Source: JBBTCJ01 sp038043285
GTDB lineage: Bacteria > Planctomycetota > Phycisphaerae > UBA1845
DNA: 16,137 nt
NCBI GenBank assembly: GCA_038043285.1
Contig: JBBTCJ010000028.1
Coordinates: 1-16,137, forward strand
Direction of reading: 5' to 3'
The translations under genes and the position numbers were made by a program. The notes beneath the pieces are model-generated. The model was not told the DNA's origin. It saw only the letters and a program-made list of their open reading frames with translations, and searched no databases. This document shows positions 1-7,227 of this stretch, piece by piece. Positions within the stretch are counted from its first letter, which is position 1. Every line of letters starts with the position of its first letter.

Positions 1-1076
1 CCGGTTCCATGCTCGCCGACGCCGAGTGCTGCATGATCATGTGCGACACGCTCGAAGCGCTGGGTATTCGCAAGGGCGATTACGTCGTTCGGATCAACGA
101 TCGCAAAGTGCTCAACGGGATCTTGGAGGCGATGGCCGGCTCCGAGAAGCTCGCGCCGCATCGTGCAATGCAGGTGCTCCGCTCGATCGACAAGCTGGAC
201 CGAGTTGGGATCGACGGCGTGGTCCAACTGCTGGGAGGCGGACGTCGCGACGAATCGGGAGACTTCAGCCGGGGCGTCGAATTGGCGCCCGCGCAGATTG
301 ACACCGTTGCCCGCTACCTGCGGATCAAGGCCGACACGCGCCGGTCGGTCTGCGACGCCCTGGCGGAACTGGTGGGCGAAAGCGCGGTGGGACGCGAGGG
401 CGTGCAGGAACTTCGAGACATCGACGACGCCCTCCGTGGCGCGGGCTATCTGGAGGATCAGGTGGTCATCGATCCGACAGTGGTACGCGGGTTGGCTTAC
501 TACACCGGGCCGGTGTTCGAGGGCGTCTTGACCTTCGAGATCGTCGACGAGAGCGGTGTGAAGCGCCAGTTCGGCAGCGTCTTCGGCGGCGGGCGCTACG
601 ATGACCTGGTCGAACGGTTCACCGCTGAGAGAATCCCCGCGACCGGGTCGTCGCTCGGCGTGGATCGGCTGCTCTCGGCCCTGATGACCCTGGGGGCCAT
701 CGACGTCGACGCCTCCACGGCGCCCGTTCTCGTCACCCGGCTGGACAAGTCCTTGACCAGCGCCTACCAGGCGATCGTATCGGAACTTCGCTCCGCCGGA
801 GTCAACGCCGAGCTGTATGTCGGCACCCAGGGCATCGGCAAGCAATTCAAGTATGCCGGCGATACCCGGAAGATCGTGGCCGTGGTCATGGGCTCCGAAG
901 AACTTGCCCGCGGCGAGGTTTCGTTGAAGGACCTTCGCCTCGGCGAGGAGTTGTCCAGGGAAGTCGGCGCTGATCGCAAACGCTGGCTCGAACAGCAACC
1001 TGCCCAGCTCGCCGTCCCCCGCGGCGAACTCGTTCCCGCGATCCGCAACATGCTGGCGCGGTACCGCATCGGGTAG
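1..1076 (+). CDS. hisS: Histidyl-tRNA synthetase, 5'-truncated by the window edge
   Basis: Class II aminoacyl-tRNA synthetase that charges tRNA-His in the cytoplasm. The reading frame is open from base 3 and continues to TAG at 1074-1076. The ATG at 9 is internal: the first visible residues (GSMLADAEC...) match the region just after motif 2, so roughly the first 150 residues lie outside the window. Counting from that Met, the histidine-specific loop RGLAYYTGPVFE is at 160-171, the GGGRYDDL segment at 193-200, and motif 3 (SSLGVDR) at 214-220. The anticodon-binding domain follows from about 237 to 320. The segment with INDRKVLNGI and SIDKLDRVG resembles eukaryotic and alphaproteobacterial HisRS more than the E. 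coli type. That comparison is from memory of the family. No operon partner is obvious; the next gene starts 137 bases on. Identity is very secure. Confidence 0.96.
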   Translation, partial: GSMLADAECCMIMCDTLEALGIRKGDYVVRINDRKVLNGILEAMAGSEKLAPHRAMQVLRSIDKLDRVGIDGVVQLLGGGRRDESGDFSRGVELAPAQIDTVARYLRIKADTRRSVCDALAELVGESAVGREGVQELRDIDDALRGAGYLEDQVVIDPTVVRGLAYYTGPVFEGVLTFEIVDESGVKRQFGSVFGGGRYDDLVERFTAERIPATGSSLGVDRLLSALMTLGAIDVDASTAPVLVTRLDKSLTSAYQAIVSELRSAGVNAELYVGTQGIGKQFKYAGDTRKIVAVVMGSEELARGEVSLKDLRLGEELSREVGADRKRWLEQQPAQLAVPRGELVPAIRNMLARYRIG

Positions 1077-1196
1077 CGCGGCCCGGCTGAAACCCTTGAT
1101 TTCCGGCGAGGCTTCACCCCCCCCTTGGATCGCCTGATCGATCATGGTTCCGGCCCTATCGCACGCCTCAAGTGGACCGGCTGCCCGCTCCATCGG

Positions 1197-1202
1197 TATG
1201 AT
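1197..1202 (+). promoter_or_regulatory. Possible -10 box before the GH20 gene
   Basis: TATGAT (5 of 6 matches to the TATAAT consensus) ends 11 bases before the ATG at 1214. No good -35 hexamer is seen 16-18 bases upstream. If real, transcription would begin about 5 bases before the ATG, giving an almost leaderless mRNA. That would fit the absence of a Shine-Dalgarno sequence there. The call is weak. Confidence 0.25.
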
Positions 1203-1213
1203 CGCACGGTCCA

Positions 1214-3079
1214 ATGGTTGCGGACCACCTCGACATTCTGCGCCGTTTGTTGCCTCGACCACGCCGGGTTGATCCGGTCGGCGGCGTCCATCGAATCGGG
1301 CCGATGACGCGGCTGGTGTGCGGCCTGGACGATCCGCGTGTGTTTCGCGCCGCGGAACGCCTGATCCGAACGACGCCGAACCGAGGTCACGGCTCGGACG
1401 GCATGCTGGAAATCGTTCTCGCGCCCCAGCGGTTGTCTCACCCCGATGCACACCGCCTCGTCGTCCAGCGCGACGCAATGCGCATCGAAGGAGCCTCGCC
1501 AGCCGCCTGCTTTCATGCCCTACAAACGCTCGAGCAGCTTGCGCATGGAGCCTCCGGGGAGCTACCCTGTGCCGTCATTGAGGATTGGCCTGATTTCAGC
1601 ACGCGCGGACTCCTGCACGACGTGACCCGCGGGAAGGTGCCCACCCTGGGCACGCTGAAACTTCTCGCCGACCGACTGGCGTCGCTGAAGGCGAACCAGT
1701 TGCAGCTCTACATAGAGCATGCGTTCACGTTCGCCTTCGACGGTAACGTCTGTCCCCCCGGCGGCGGATTGACGCCCGACGAAGTGCGCGAGCTTGAGGC
1801 CTATTGCGGAGACCGCTTCATCGACCTCGTTCCGGCTGTCGCCACGCTGGGGCACATGGGTCGAGTTCTTTCCCTTCCGCAATACCGACACTTGGCGGAA
1901 ATCGCGCCGCTACAGACGTGGGAGCAAATGCCCTGGCCTCAGCGAGCTCGCGGCCTCACGCTCGACATCTTCCACGCCGAGTCGCGTGCACTGGTGGAGC
2001 GCATCTGGGGCGAGATTCTCGATGCCTTCCGATCGCCGGTGGTCAATGTCTGCGGTGACGAACCCTGGGACATGGGGAAGGGGAAAAACAAGGACCGCTT
2101 CACGACACAAGAGTTGGGCGAGGCGTACGTCGAGCATCTTCGCTGGACGCAAGATCTGTGCGCCAAGCGCGGACGGCGCACGCAGATGTGGGGCGACGTT
2201 GTTCGCAACCACCCGAACCTGCTGCATCGCCTTCCGCGCGACATGGCCGTATTGCACTGGGGCTACGACGACCGGGCGGACTACGAGGGAACGGCCGCGT
2301 TTGTCGGCGCGGGATTGGAGACCATCGTTTGTCCGGGAACCTCCGGGTGGAAGCGGATTCTCAACGCCATGGGCCTTGCGGAACGCAACGTCTCGACGTT
2401 CGCCCAAGCGGGTCTTCGCCACGGCGCGCGCGGCTTGCTCAACACCGACTGGGGTGACCACGGGCATTTCAACGCCTTGGCATGTTCTTGGCATGGGATT
2501 GCCCTGGGAGCCGCTTGCGCCTGGCGCGCAGATCATCCGATCGGCGACGACTTCGACGGCCCGTTTTCCCGCTGGCTCTTCGCCGCACGCCGCGGAGCAG
2601 ACCCTTTGATCGCCCGGTTGCGTCGCGCCTCGCGCCCCGCGGACCGCTGCGAAACATGGCGGTTATTCTGGTCAGCGGCGACACAAGTAACGGACGATTC
2701 CACTCTGCCGACGCTCAACGAGGCGGACGAGGCGGCCTACGCCGCTCGTGAAGCTGAAGCGATTCTGGACCGAATGCCTTCCGACGCACCGGATGCATCG
2801 AGGGATGCTGATGAACTTCGCATGGCGTGTCGATTCACCGATCTGTTCGCCGAGAAGATTAGGTTGCTTCGCGACGCAGAGGCCTCAAGCGAAAGTAGTA
2901 GCACAAGATGGAGAGCGTGGTCGGATCGCGTCGCGTCGGCCGTCCGCGACTACGCCGAATGTTGGTCCGCGCGATACAAGCTGGCGGGCCTGGAAGACAT
3001 CCTGTGCAGTCTTGCAGACGGCGGTGTTGACAATCCATTCGAGCGCGGGGGCGAAGCGGAGCCATCCAGCGCGGTATGA
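1214..3079 (+). CDS. Glycoside hydrolase family 20 protein (beta-N-acetylhexosaminidase-like), cytoplasmic
   Basis: Likely removes terminal N-acetylhexosamine residues from glycans, by the substrate-assisted GH20 mechanism. The protein has 621 residues. The N-terminal part (about 12-125) looks like the GH20b accessory domain: LLPRPRRVDPVGG at 12-24 is the usual opening phrase, which is why the ATG at 1214 is preferred over the internal ATG at 1304. The TIM barrel begins at RGLLHDVTRGKVP (131-143). The catalytic Asp-Glu pair is visible as CGDE at 280-283 (D282, E283). Barrel-wall phrases QMWGDV, LHWGYDD and NTDWGDHGHF follow, and the last 150 residues are helical. The CGDE form and the phrases are closest to HexD-like enzymes. 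There is no signal peptide or membrane segment, so it should act in the cytoplasm, perhaps on wall or chitin fragments. No clear ribosome binding site was seen. The substrate is unproven. Confidence 0.88.
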   Translation: MVADHLDILRRLLPRPRRVDPVGGVHRIGPMTRLVCGLDDPRVFRAAERLIRTTPNRGHGSDGMLEIVLAPQRLSHPDAHRLVVQRDAMRIEGASPAACFHALQTLEQLAHGASGELPCAVIEDWPDFSTRGLLHDVTRGKVPTLGTLKLLADRLASLKANQLQLYIEHAFTFAFDGNVCPPGGGLTPDEVRELEAYCGDRFIDLVPAVATLGHMGRVLSLPQYRHLAEIAPLQTWEQMPWPQRARGLTLDIFHAESRALVERIWGEILDAFRSPVVNVCGDEPWDMGKGKNKDRFTTQELGEAYVEHLRWTQDLCAKRGRRTQMWGDVVRNHPNLLHRLPRDMAVLHWGYDDRADYEGTAAFVGAGLETIVCPGTSGWKRILNAMGLAERNVSTFAQAGLRHGARGLLNTDWGDHGHFNALACSWHGIALGAACAWRADHPIGDDFDGPFSRWLFAARRGADPLIARLRRASRPADRCETWRLFWSAATQVTDDSTLPTLNEADEAAYAAREAEAILDRMPSDAPDASRDADELRMACRFTDLFAEKIRLLRDAEASSESSSTRWRAWSDRVASAVRDYAECWSARYKLAGLEDILCSLADGGVDNPFERGGEAEPSSAV

Positions 3080-3151
3080 GGCGGCAGGACAAAATCACCG
3101 GCACGATCTCCCTCCTCGCGGCGTTGCCGAGGCGCGGGCTTGTCGATCAGG

Positions 3152-3718
3152 TCAGACTTCCTCAATCTCCTTTGTCTTACCCGCGACGACGGCGTCGATG
3201 TCCTTCTCGTGCCGTTCGGTGATCTTTTGAATCTTGTCCTTGAGATCCTTGGCTGCGTCTTCGCTGAGCTTCTTCTCCTTTTCCACCGTGTCGATTGACT
3301 TGTTCGCGTCGCGCCGGGTGTTTCGCACCGCGACCTTCTGCGCTTCCGCCATTTTCTTCACTTGCTGCAGCAGTTGCTGGCGACGCTCGCCGGACAGCAC
3401 CGGAATCGGCAATCGGATGGCCTTGCCGTCGCTTTGCGGGGTGATCCCCAGAGACGACGATTGCAGACCTTTTTCGATGTCCTTCAACGTCCCGGGGTCA
3501 AACGGCTTGACCAGCAGCGTGGCTGGTTCTGGAACGCTGATGGTCGCCAGCTCGCGAAGCTCCATGCTGCTGCCGTAACTGGCGACCTCGATCCTGATGT
3601 GCTCCACCAATCCAGGATGAGCGCGGCCTGTGCGGATGCCCTTTAGCTCCTGCTTGAGGAACTCAACCGCCTTGCTCATCTTTGACGTACAATCTTTTTC
3701 GATAGCTGCTGCCGGCAT
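3152..3718 (-). CDS. frr: Ribosome recycling factor
   Basis: Splits post-termination 70S ribosomes together with EF-G. The protein has 188 residues against the family's usual 185. Domain I is the three-helix bundle, built from the first ~30 residues (with KGIRTGRAHPGLVEHI at about 26-41) and the long C-terminal helices from about 107 on. Domain II (about 32-105) carries the PEPATLLVKPFDPGTLKDIEK segment. The last helix is rich in Lys and Glu (EKEKKLSEDAAKDLKDK), as in other family members. The ATG at 3718 is preceded by AGGGAG about 10 bases upstream, so the start is well supported. It is the last gene of the rpsB-tsf-pyrH-frr series but lies 242 bases after pyrH, so it may have its own promoter. 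It faces the GH20 gene tail to tail with 72 bases between. Confidence 0.97.
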   Translation of the reverse strand: MPAAAIEKDCTSKMSKAVEFLKQELKGIRTGRAHPGLVEHIRIEVASYGSSMELRELATISVPEPATLLVKPFDPGTLKDIEKGLQSSSLGITPQSDGKAIRLPIPVLSGERRQQLLQQVKKMAEAQKVAVRNTRRDANKSIDTVEKEKKLSEDAAKDLKDKIQKITERHEKDIDAVVAGKTKEIEEV

Positions 3719-3960
3719 GAGTGGTTCGCTCCCTATCTAACTCGACGCCTTCACCAGGCAACGGGACTCCATGATCGCAAGGGCAAAACCAAATGTGACG
3801 AAACACCTGATTCCGCGGGTAGCCCCACTTCCGCTCGCGGCGCCGTTCAAGCGGCCAGCCGCCTTGTCTCAGAGCCGCGACCGTCAGCGGAACTTCACGA
3901 CACGTCATTCCAGTTGCAACGCATGACCAGCTTCATTCCGGATCACGACCGCAGGGTTAC

Positions 3961-4686
3961 TCAACTTCCTCCGTCGATCAACGTTCCGCGGCCCTGGCCC
4001 ATGACCACGGCGCGCATGTTGCCGGGCTGCTTCAGATCCAGCACCACAATCGGAATCCCGCTTCGCTGACAAAGATCGACGGCGCTAAGGTCCATCACCG
4101 CCAGCCTGCGGTCGATCACCTCGTTGAAACTCAGATGTTCCAGTCGCGTCGCGGACGGATCGCGGACCGGATCCGCCGTATATACCCCGTCAACCTTGGT
4201 CGCTTTCAGGAGAACCTCCGCTCGCACCTCGGCGGCTCGGAGGGCTGCGCCGGTGTCCGTTGTGACGAAGGGGTTGCCTGTTCCGCCCGCGAAGATGACC
4301 ACCCGGCCCTTCTCCATGTGCCGCATGGCCCGACGGCGGATGAAGTTCTCGCACACCGTGTGAACCGGAATGGCGCTTTGCACCCGCGTCGGCGCGCCCA
4401 GCGATTCGAGCGTGTCCTGCACCGCCAGGGCGTTGATGACCGTGGCCAACATGCCCATATAGTGCCCCGTAGCTTCCTCGATCTGCGTCTCACGGGCGAT
4501 GTTGCTGCCGCGGACCAAGTTGCCGCCGCCGACAACCACGCAAACCTGCACGCCCAGATCAACGACCAACTTGATCTCGCCGGCCAGGCGGCGCAGCTCA
4601 ACCCCATCGATGCCGGTCTTGCCGGCTCCACACAGACCCTCGCCGCTGAGCTTCAGAAGCACGCGCTTGTACTTGGTGGTGGACAC
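3961..4686 (-). CDS. pyrH: UMP kinase, probable GTG start
   Basis: Phosphorylates UMP to UDP in pyrimidine nucleotide synthesis; bacterial UMP kinases are hexameric amino acid kinase-fold enzymes. From the GTG at 4686 the protein has 241 residues, the usual length. Visible motifs are KLSGE at 12-16, VVGGGN at 51-56 (nucleotide site), GTGNPFVTTDTGAALRA at 135-151 and KVDGVYTADP at 164-173. The frame is open further upstream to a TTG at 4776, but those 30 extra residues have no family counterpart. That TTG also sits just past the T-tract of the tsf terminator. No Shine-Dalgarno sequence precedes the GTG; a TACAGT box ends 7 bases before it, which raises the possibility of a leaderless mRNA. Product identity is very secure; the start is probable. 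Confidence 0.95.
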   Translation of the reverse strand: MSTTKYKRVLLKLSGEGLCGAGKTGIDGVELRRLAGEIKLVVDLGVQVCVVVGGGNLVRGSNIARETQIEEATGHYMGMLATVINALAVQDTLESLGAPTRVQSAIPVHTVCENFIRRRAMRHMEKGRVVIFAGGTGNPFVTTDTGAALRAAEVRAEVLLKATKVDGVYTADPVRDPSATRLEHLSFNEVIDRRLAVMDLSAVDLCQRSGIPIVVLDLKQPGNMRAVVMGQGRGTLIDGGS

Positions 4687-4693
4687 GGAGCGT

Positions 4694-4699
4694 ACTGTA
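4694..4699 (-). promoter_or_regulatory. pyrH: Possible -10 box directly before pyrH
   Basis: On the minus strand TACAGT is followed by 7 bases and then the GTG start of pyrH. The terminator upstream implies that pyrH needs its own promoter. The -35 region (CTGGAC with a 17-base spacer) is poor, so confidence is low. Confidence 0.25.
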
Positions 4700-4778
4700 T
4701 CCAGGCCGGCGAACGCGTCCAGTTCGTCGATTCCCGGACATCGCCCCGCTGGCAAGCAGGGTTCGGTTCCGCCCAAGC

Positions 4779-4803
4779 AAAAACGGGGCCGATCGGCCCC
4801 GTT
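4779..4803 (-). terminator. Intrinsic terminator after tsf
   Basis: Bases 4782-4803 form a perfect 22-base palindrome with core CGGGGCCGATCGGCCCCG. Read on the minus strand it folds into a GC-rich stem of 9 pairs with a GATC loop, followed at once by TTTTT (4783-4779). It begins 29 bases after the tsf stop codon and has the full stem plus U-tract form of a rho-independent terminator. Confidence 0.85.
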
Positions 4804-4832
4804 CGATCGGTATTTCCGCGGATCGACAGGGA

Positions 4833-5672
4833 CTACGATGTCCCGCCGATACGCATGATGACCAAATCGGTCACGGCGTTGACGCCGGCCTGCTGGAGCA
4901 CGTCGCCGACCTTGGCCTTGCCGTAATCGTCGGTCTTGACGTGCAGTTGTTCGACCAAGACGCGCTCGCCGAAGAACGCCTGGACCTTGCCTTCGGCGAT
5001 TTTGTCAATGATTTGGGCGGGCTTGCCCTCGGACTGCGCGATCTCGCGGGCCTCCCTGCGGATCTTCTCGATCTGCTCCGCGGCAACGCCGTTGCGGTCG
5101 ATGGCCGCCGGTTGGGTGAATAACGCGTGCATGCACAGGTCGCCACCGACGTTCTTTTCCGACTTCGGCGGAGCATCGAGCGCCAGCATCACCCCGCTCT
5201 TGCCGTCGTGATGAACGTACGACGACAGGTAGGCTCCCGTCACGCGCCGGCAGTGGGCGAGGTTCATCGACTCGCGCATCTTGCCGTACACGTCGGTAAA
5301 CATGGCGTCCAGTTGTGGATCGCTTCGCAGCTTGGCCGGCTCCGGGGTTCTTTCCGACCCGTCGGCCGTCTTCTTGGCAAAAGCGTTGGCCAGGGCGACG
5401 AACAACTCGTTCTTGGCGACCGGGGCGGTCTCGCATTGAAGCTCGACGATCGCGCCGACCTTCCGGGCGGCGTCCAAATAGACGCCGATGCGACCCTCAC
5501 CGGTCGCCCGTCCGGCGCGCTCGGCGAGCTTGCCCTTGTGCTTCCTGCGCAGCCAGTCAATGGCCGCTTCGATGCTGCCGTCGCACTCCGAGAGCGCCTG
5601 CTTGCATTCCATCATCGGGAGGTCGGTCTTCTCCCGGAGATCCTTGACCATCTGGGGGGTGACGCTTGCCAT
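4833..5672 (-). CDS. tsf: Elongation factor Ts
   Basis: Guanine nucleotide exchange factor for EF-Tu. The protein has 279 residues, close to the E. coli length. The N-terminal UBA-like domain is clear: VTPQMVKDLREKTDLPMMEC at 4-23, then the EAAIDWLRRK helix. The core follows: GRIGVYLD at 60-67, the AKNELFVALANAF helix at 86-98, GAYLSSYVHHDGKSGVMLAL, and the coiled-coil region around EQIEKIRREAREIAQSEGKP. The C-terminal module is KVGDVLQQAGVNAVTDLVIMRI. In E. coli the core segment reads CQTDFVAKD; here it is CETAPVAKN (80-88), so the Asp-Phe pair that contacts EF-Tu is Ala83-Pro84. The ATG at 5672 has AAGG 7 bases upstream. It lies 204 bases after rpsB and is followed by a strong terminator. 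Confidence 0.97.
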   Translation of the reverse strand: MASVTPQMVKDLREKTDLPMMECKQALSECDGSIEAAIDWLRRKHKGKLAERAGRATGEGRIGVYLDAARKVGAIVELQCETAPVAKNELFVALANAFAKKTADGSERTPEPAKLRSDPQLDAMFTDVYGKMRESMNLAHCRRVTGAYLSSYVHHDGKSGVMLALDAPPKSEKNVGGDLCMHALFTQPAAIDRNGVAAEQIEKIRREAREIAQSEGKPAQIIDKIAEGKVQAFFGERVLVEQLHVKTDDYGKAKVGDVLQQAGVNAVTDLVIMRIGGTS

Positions 5673-5876
5673 GTCGGAACCTTATCGTGAAATTGGCGCC
5701 GCGGGAGGCACCGGTTGAAAAGCCGTCGCAGAGCAACTCCCGCCCCAATATACCGCGACGACACTAGACCCTTGGCAATGAAACCGCCTCAAAAAAAGGC
5801 AGTCAACACACCGTAAAGCCGGCCGCGATGAAACTTCCCTCGGTAAGTCGGGCCGAATCGTCAGACGGGCGGCGCG

Positions 5877-6731
5877 TTAGATTCCTGCTTCGGCAGCGCC
5901 GGGCCCGGCGAGCACCGAGGCGCCGCCCTCCGCATCCGGGCTTCCCTTGTCGGCGTCGTCACCTTCGGCCCGAGGGGACGTTGATCGGCGGGACCTCTTG
6001 CGTTGCGCTCCGCCGCCTCCGGCGGCCTCACCCGCCTCCGGTTGCCTGCGACCCTTCTTGCCCTCGTCGACCGCGTCGGTAAGGTGGACCAGAATCGCAT
6101 CAATGGCTCGAATCGCGTCGTCGTTACCCGGAATCGGGATGTCGGCGAAGTCCGGGTCGGAATCCGTGTCGATCAGGCACACGGTCGGGATGCCCATTTT
6201 TCTGGCTTCCCGAACGGCGTTGTGCTCCCGATGCACGTCGATGACGATCATCGCCCCCGGCAGGCGCGTCATGGTGCGGATGCCGTCGAGGTTGCGACGG
6301 ATTTTCCGCAGTTCGCGCGTGCGGGCCGAGATCATCTTCTTGCTGTATTGCTGCAGCGTTCCGTCGGCTTCCTCCCGCTCCAACTCGTCCAGTCGCGCGA
6401 GGCGCGAACGAATCGTGCGAAAGTTGGTCAGCGTTCCGCCGAGCCAGCGCTCAATGACGAAGGGCATCCCGACGCGCACCGCCTGGGTTTGCACCTGGAT
6501 GCGAGCCTGCCGCTTCGTCCCCACAAACAGAACATCCTCACCCTTGGCCACCACCTGCGCGATGTACTTCTTCGCCCGCAACAACCCCTTCACCGTCTCG
6601 CGAATGTCGATGATGTGAATGGCGTTGCGCTTCCCGAAGATGTACGGAGACATCTTGGGGTTCCAGCGACTCACGCGGTGGCCGAAGTGAATCCCCGAGT
6701 CCACCAATTGACGAACCAACTCCGATGCCAA
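5877..6731 (-). CDS. rpsB: 30S ribosomal protein S2, TTG start, long C-terminal tail
   Basis: Primary component of the small ribosomal subunit near the platform; needed for S1 binding in bacteria that use S1. The start is the TTG at 6731 (ASELVRQLVDSGIHFGHRV follows). The usual S2 N-terminus begins exactly here, and GGAGGTGG at 6742-6735 lies 6 bases before it. The frame is open further upstream, but those residues have no family counterpart. The protein has 284 residues. The S2 core shows GHRVSRWNPKM, GKRNAIHIIDI, VLFVGTKRQAR, RWLGGTLTNFRTI, PGAMIVIDVHREHNAVREA and IPGNDDAIRAI. After about residue 223 comes a tail of some 60 residues rich in Gly, Ala, Arg and acidic residues, probably disordered. 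It is the first gene of the rpsB-tsf-pyrH-frr series. Confidence 0.96.
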   Translation of the reverse strand: MASELVRQLVDSGIHFGHRVSRWNPKMSPYIFGKRNAIHIIDIRETVKGLLRAKKYIAQVVAKGEDVLFVGTKRQARIQVQTQAVRVGMPFVIERWLGGTLTNFRTIRSRLARLDELEREEADGTLQQYSKKMISARTRELRKIRRNLDGIRTMTRLPGAMIVIDVHREHNAVREARKMGIPTVCLIDTDSDPDFADIPIPGNDDAIRAIDAILVHLTDAVDEGKKGRRQPEAGEAAGGGGAQRKRSRRSTSPRAEGDDADKGSPDAEGGASVLAGPGAAEAGI

Positions 6732-6734
6732 AAA

Positions 6735-6742
6735 CCACCTCC
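6735..6742 (-). promoter_or_regulatory. rpsB: Shine-Dalgarno sequence that fixes the TTG start of rpsB
   Basis: The minus strand reads GGAGGTGG followed by a short T-run and TTG. The 6-base gap from GGAGG to TTG is near the optimum, and the TTG coincides with the conserved beginning of S2. Confidence 0.85.
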
Positions 6743-6794
6743 ACGAAAAACCGAGAGCCTCTCGCACCGCATCCCATGACGCCGTGAACCTTTC

Positions 6795-6822
6795 AATGTA
6801 ACAGATTCTGTCCAAGGTTCAA
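6795..6822 (-). promoter_or_regulatory. rpsB: Candidate sigma-70-type promoter of rpsB
   Basis: On the minus strand TTGAAC (6822-6817) and TACATT (6800-6795) are separated by 16 bases; each matches 4 of 6 consensus positions. Transcription would begin near 6788, giving a leader of about 55-60 bases before the TTG start. The -35 side overlaps the inverted repeat GGTTC-TT-GAACC at 6816-6827. Confidence 0.45.
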
Positions 6823-7060
6823 GAACCGGCTGCGACAACCCACAGCCTTCCAATTCCCGCTTGAGCGTAACGCTGAGGGCCAGGGGCGGCAGGACACCGC
6901 TAGCGGCTTGCCCCGCCGGTGCCGCGATCCGTCCAGATCGCCGCAGGTAGCAACCGTTGACGCACCCTTGGCCGCGAACGTCCTCGCAGGGAAAAAACCC
7001 TCCCTGGCATCTCCCGCCAGTACCACCGCACTTTCGCCTGAAGCTGGCAGTCTGGGCGGT

Positions 7061-7089
7061 TTGAACCTGGGGCTTGAGCCATCTACAGT
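7061..7089 (+). promoter_or_regulatory. lpxB: Candidate promoter of lpxB
   Basis: TTGAAC (7061-7066) and TACAGT (7084-7089) have a 17-base spacer. Transcription would begin near 7096, giving a leader of about 130 bases that contains both hairpins listed in this region. It shares the TTGAAC -35 form with the rpsB candidate. Confidence 0.4.
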
Positions 7090-7191
7090 CGAACCCGCAC
7101 CTCGAAGCGGCGGTTTGACCGCCATTCCGGCACGACGTAGCGTGCTCGCCCGCCCTGCGGGGCGTGGGCCAAATCATGGCCAGGGAGTTTG

Positions 7192-7218
7192 CGGGAGCCG
7201 ATTGGCGTCGGCTTCCCG
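7192..7218 (+). promoter_or_regulatory. lpxB: Leader hairpin just before the lpxB start
   Basis: CGGGAGCCGA (7192-7201) pairs with TCGGCTTCCCG (7208-7218) with one bulged base and a TTGGCG loop. The stem ends 9 bases before the ATG at 7228, next to the GGGGG-rich ribosome binding region. It could therefore affect translation initiation. The structure is seen; the role is inference. Confidence 0.4.
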
Positions 7219-7227
7219 GGGGCAGGT

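Larger units (their letters stand above)
6732..7227. other. Divergent intergenic control region between rpsB and lpxB
   Basis: About 500 bases with no convincing gene. Open frames on the minus strand here lack family-like sequence and overlap the rpsB promoter. The region holds candidate promoters in both directions and, near lpxB, a GGCGGT-TTG-ACCGCC hairpin (7109-7123) and a longer hairpin at 7192-7218. Nothing else was recognised between about 6830 and 7060. Confidence 0.6.

Noticed and set aside
1910..2536. A 208-codon minus-strand frame within the GH20 gene
   Set aside because: Antisense shadow of conserved GH20 sequence including the catalytic pair.
4135..4926. A 263-codon plus-strand frame across pyrH and the tsf terminator
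   Set aside because: Opposite strand of pyrH, crosses a strong palindrome, and reads as low-grade Arg/Ala/Asp sequence.
5747..5778. TATATT with TTGCCA on the minus strand before tsf, considered as a tsf promoter
   Set aside because: The spacer is 20 bases, too long for a normal promoter, and no better -35 box fits.
5790..5800. Seven A's (T7 on the minus strand) between rpsB and tsf, considered as a terminator
   Set aside because: No stable stem lies directly upstream on the minus strand, only scattered short GC matches.
6986..7001. AGGG-A6-CCCT hairpin in the rpsB-lpxB gap, considered as a terminator
   Set aside because: Only four base pairs, with the A/T run in the loop rather than after the stem.
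6671..7177. Minus-strand open frames spanning the rpsB-lpxB gap
   Set aside because: They overlap the rpsB start and its promoter, have no recognisable motifs and no ribosome binding site.
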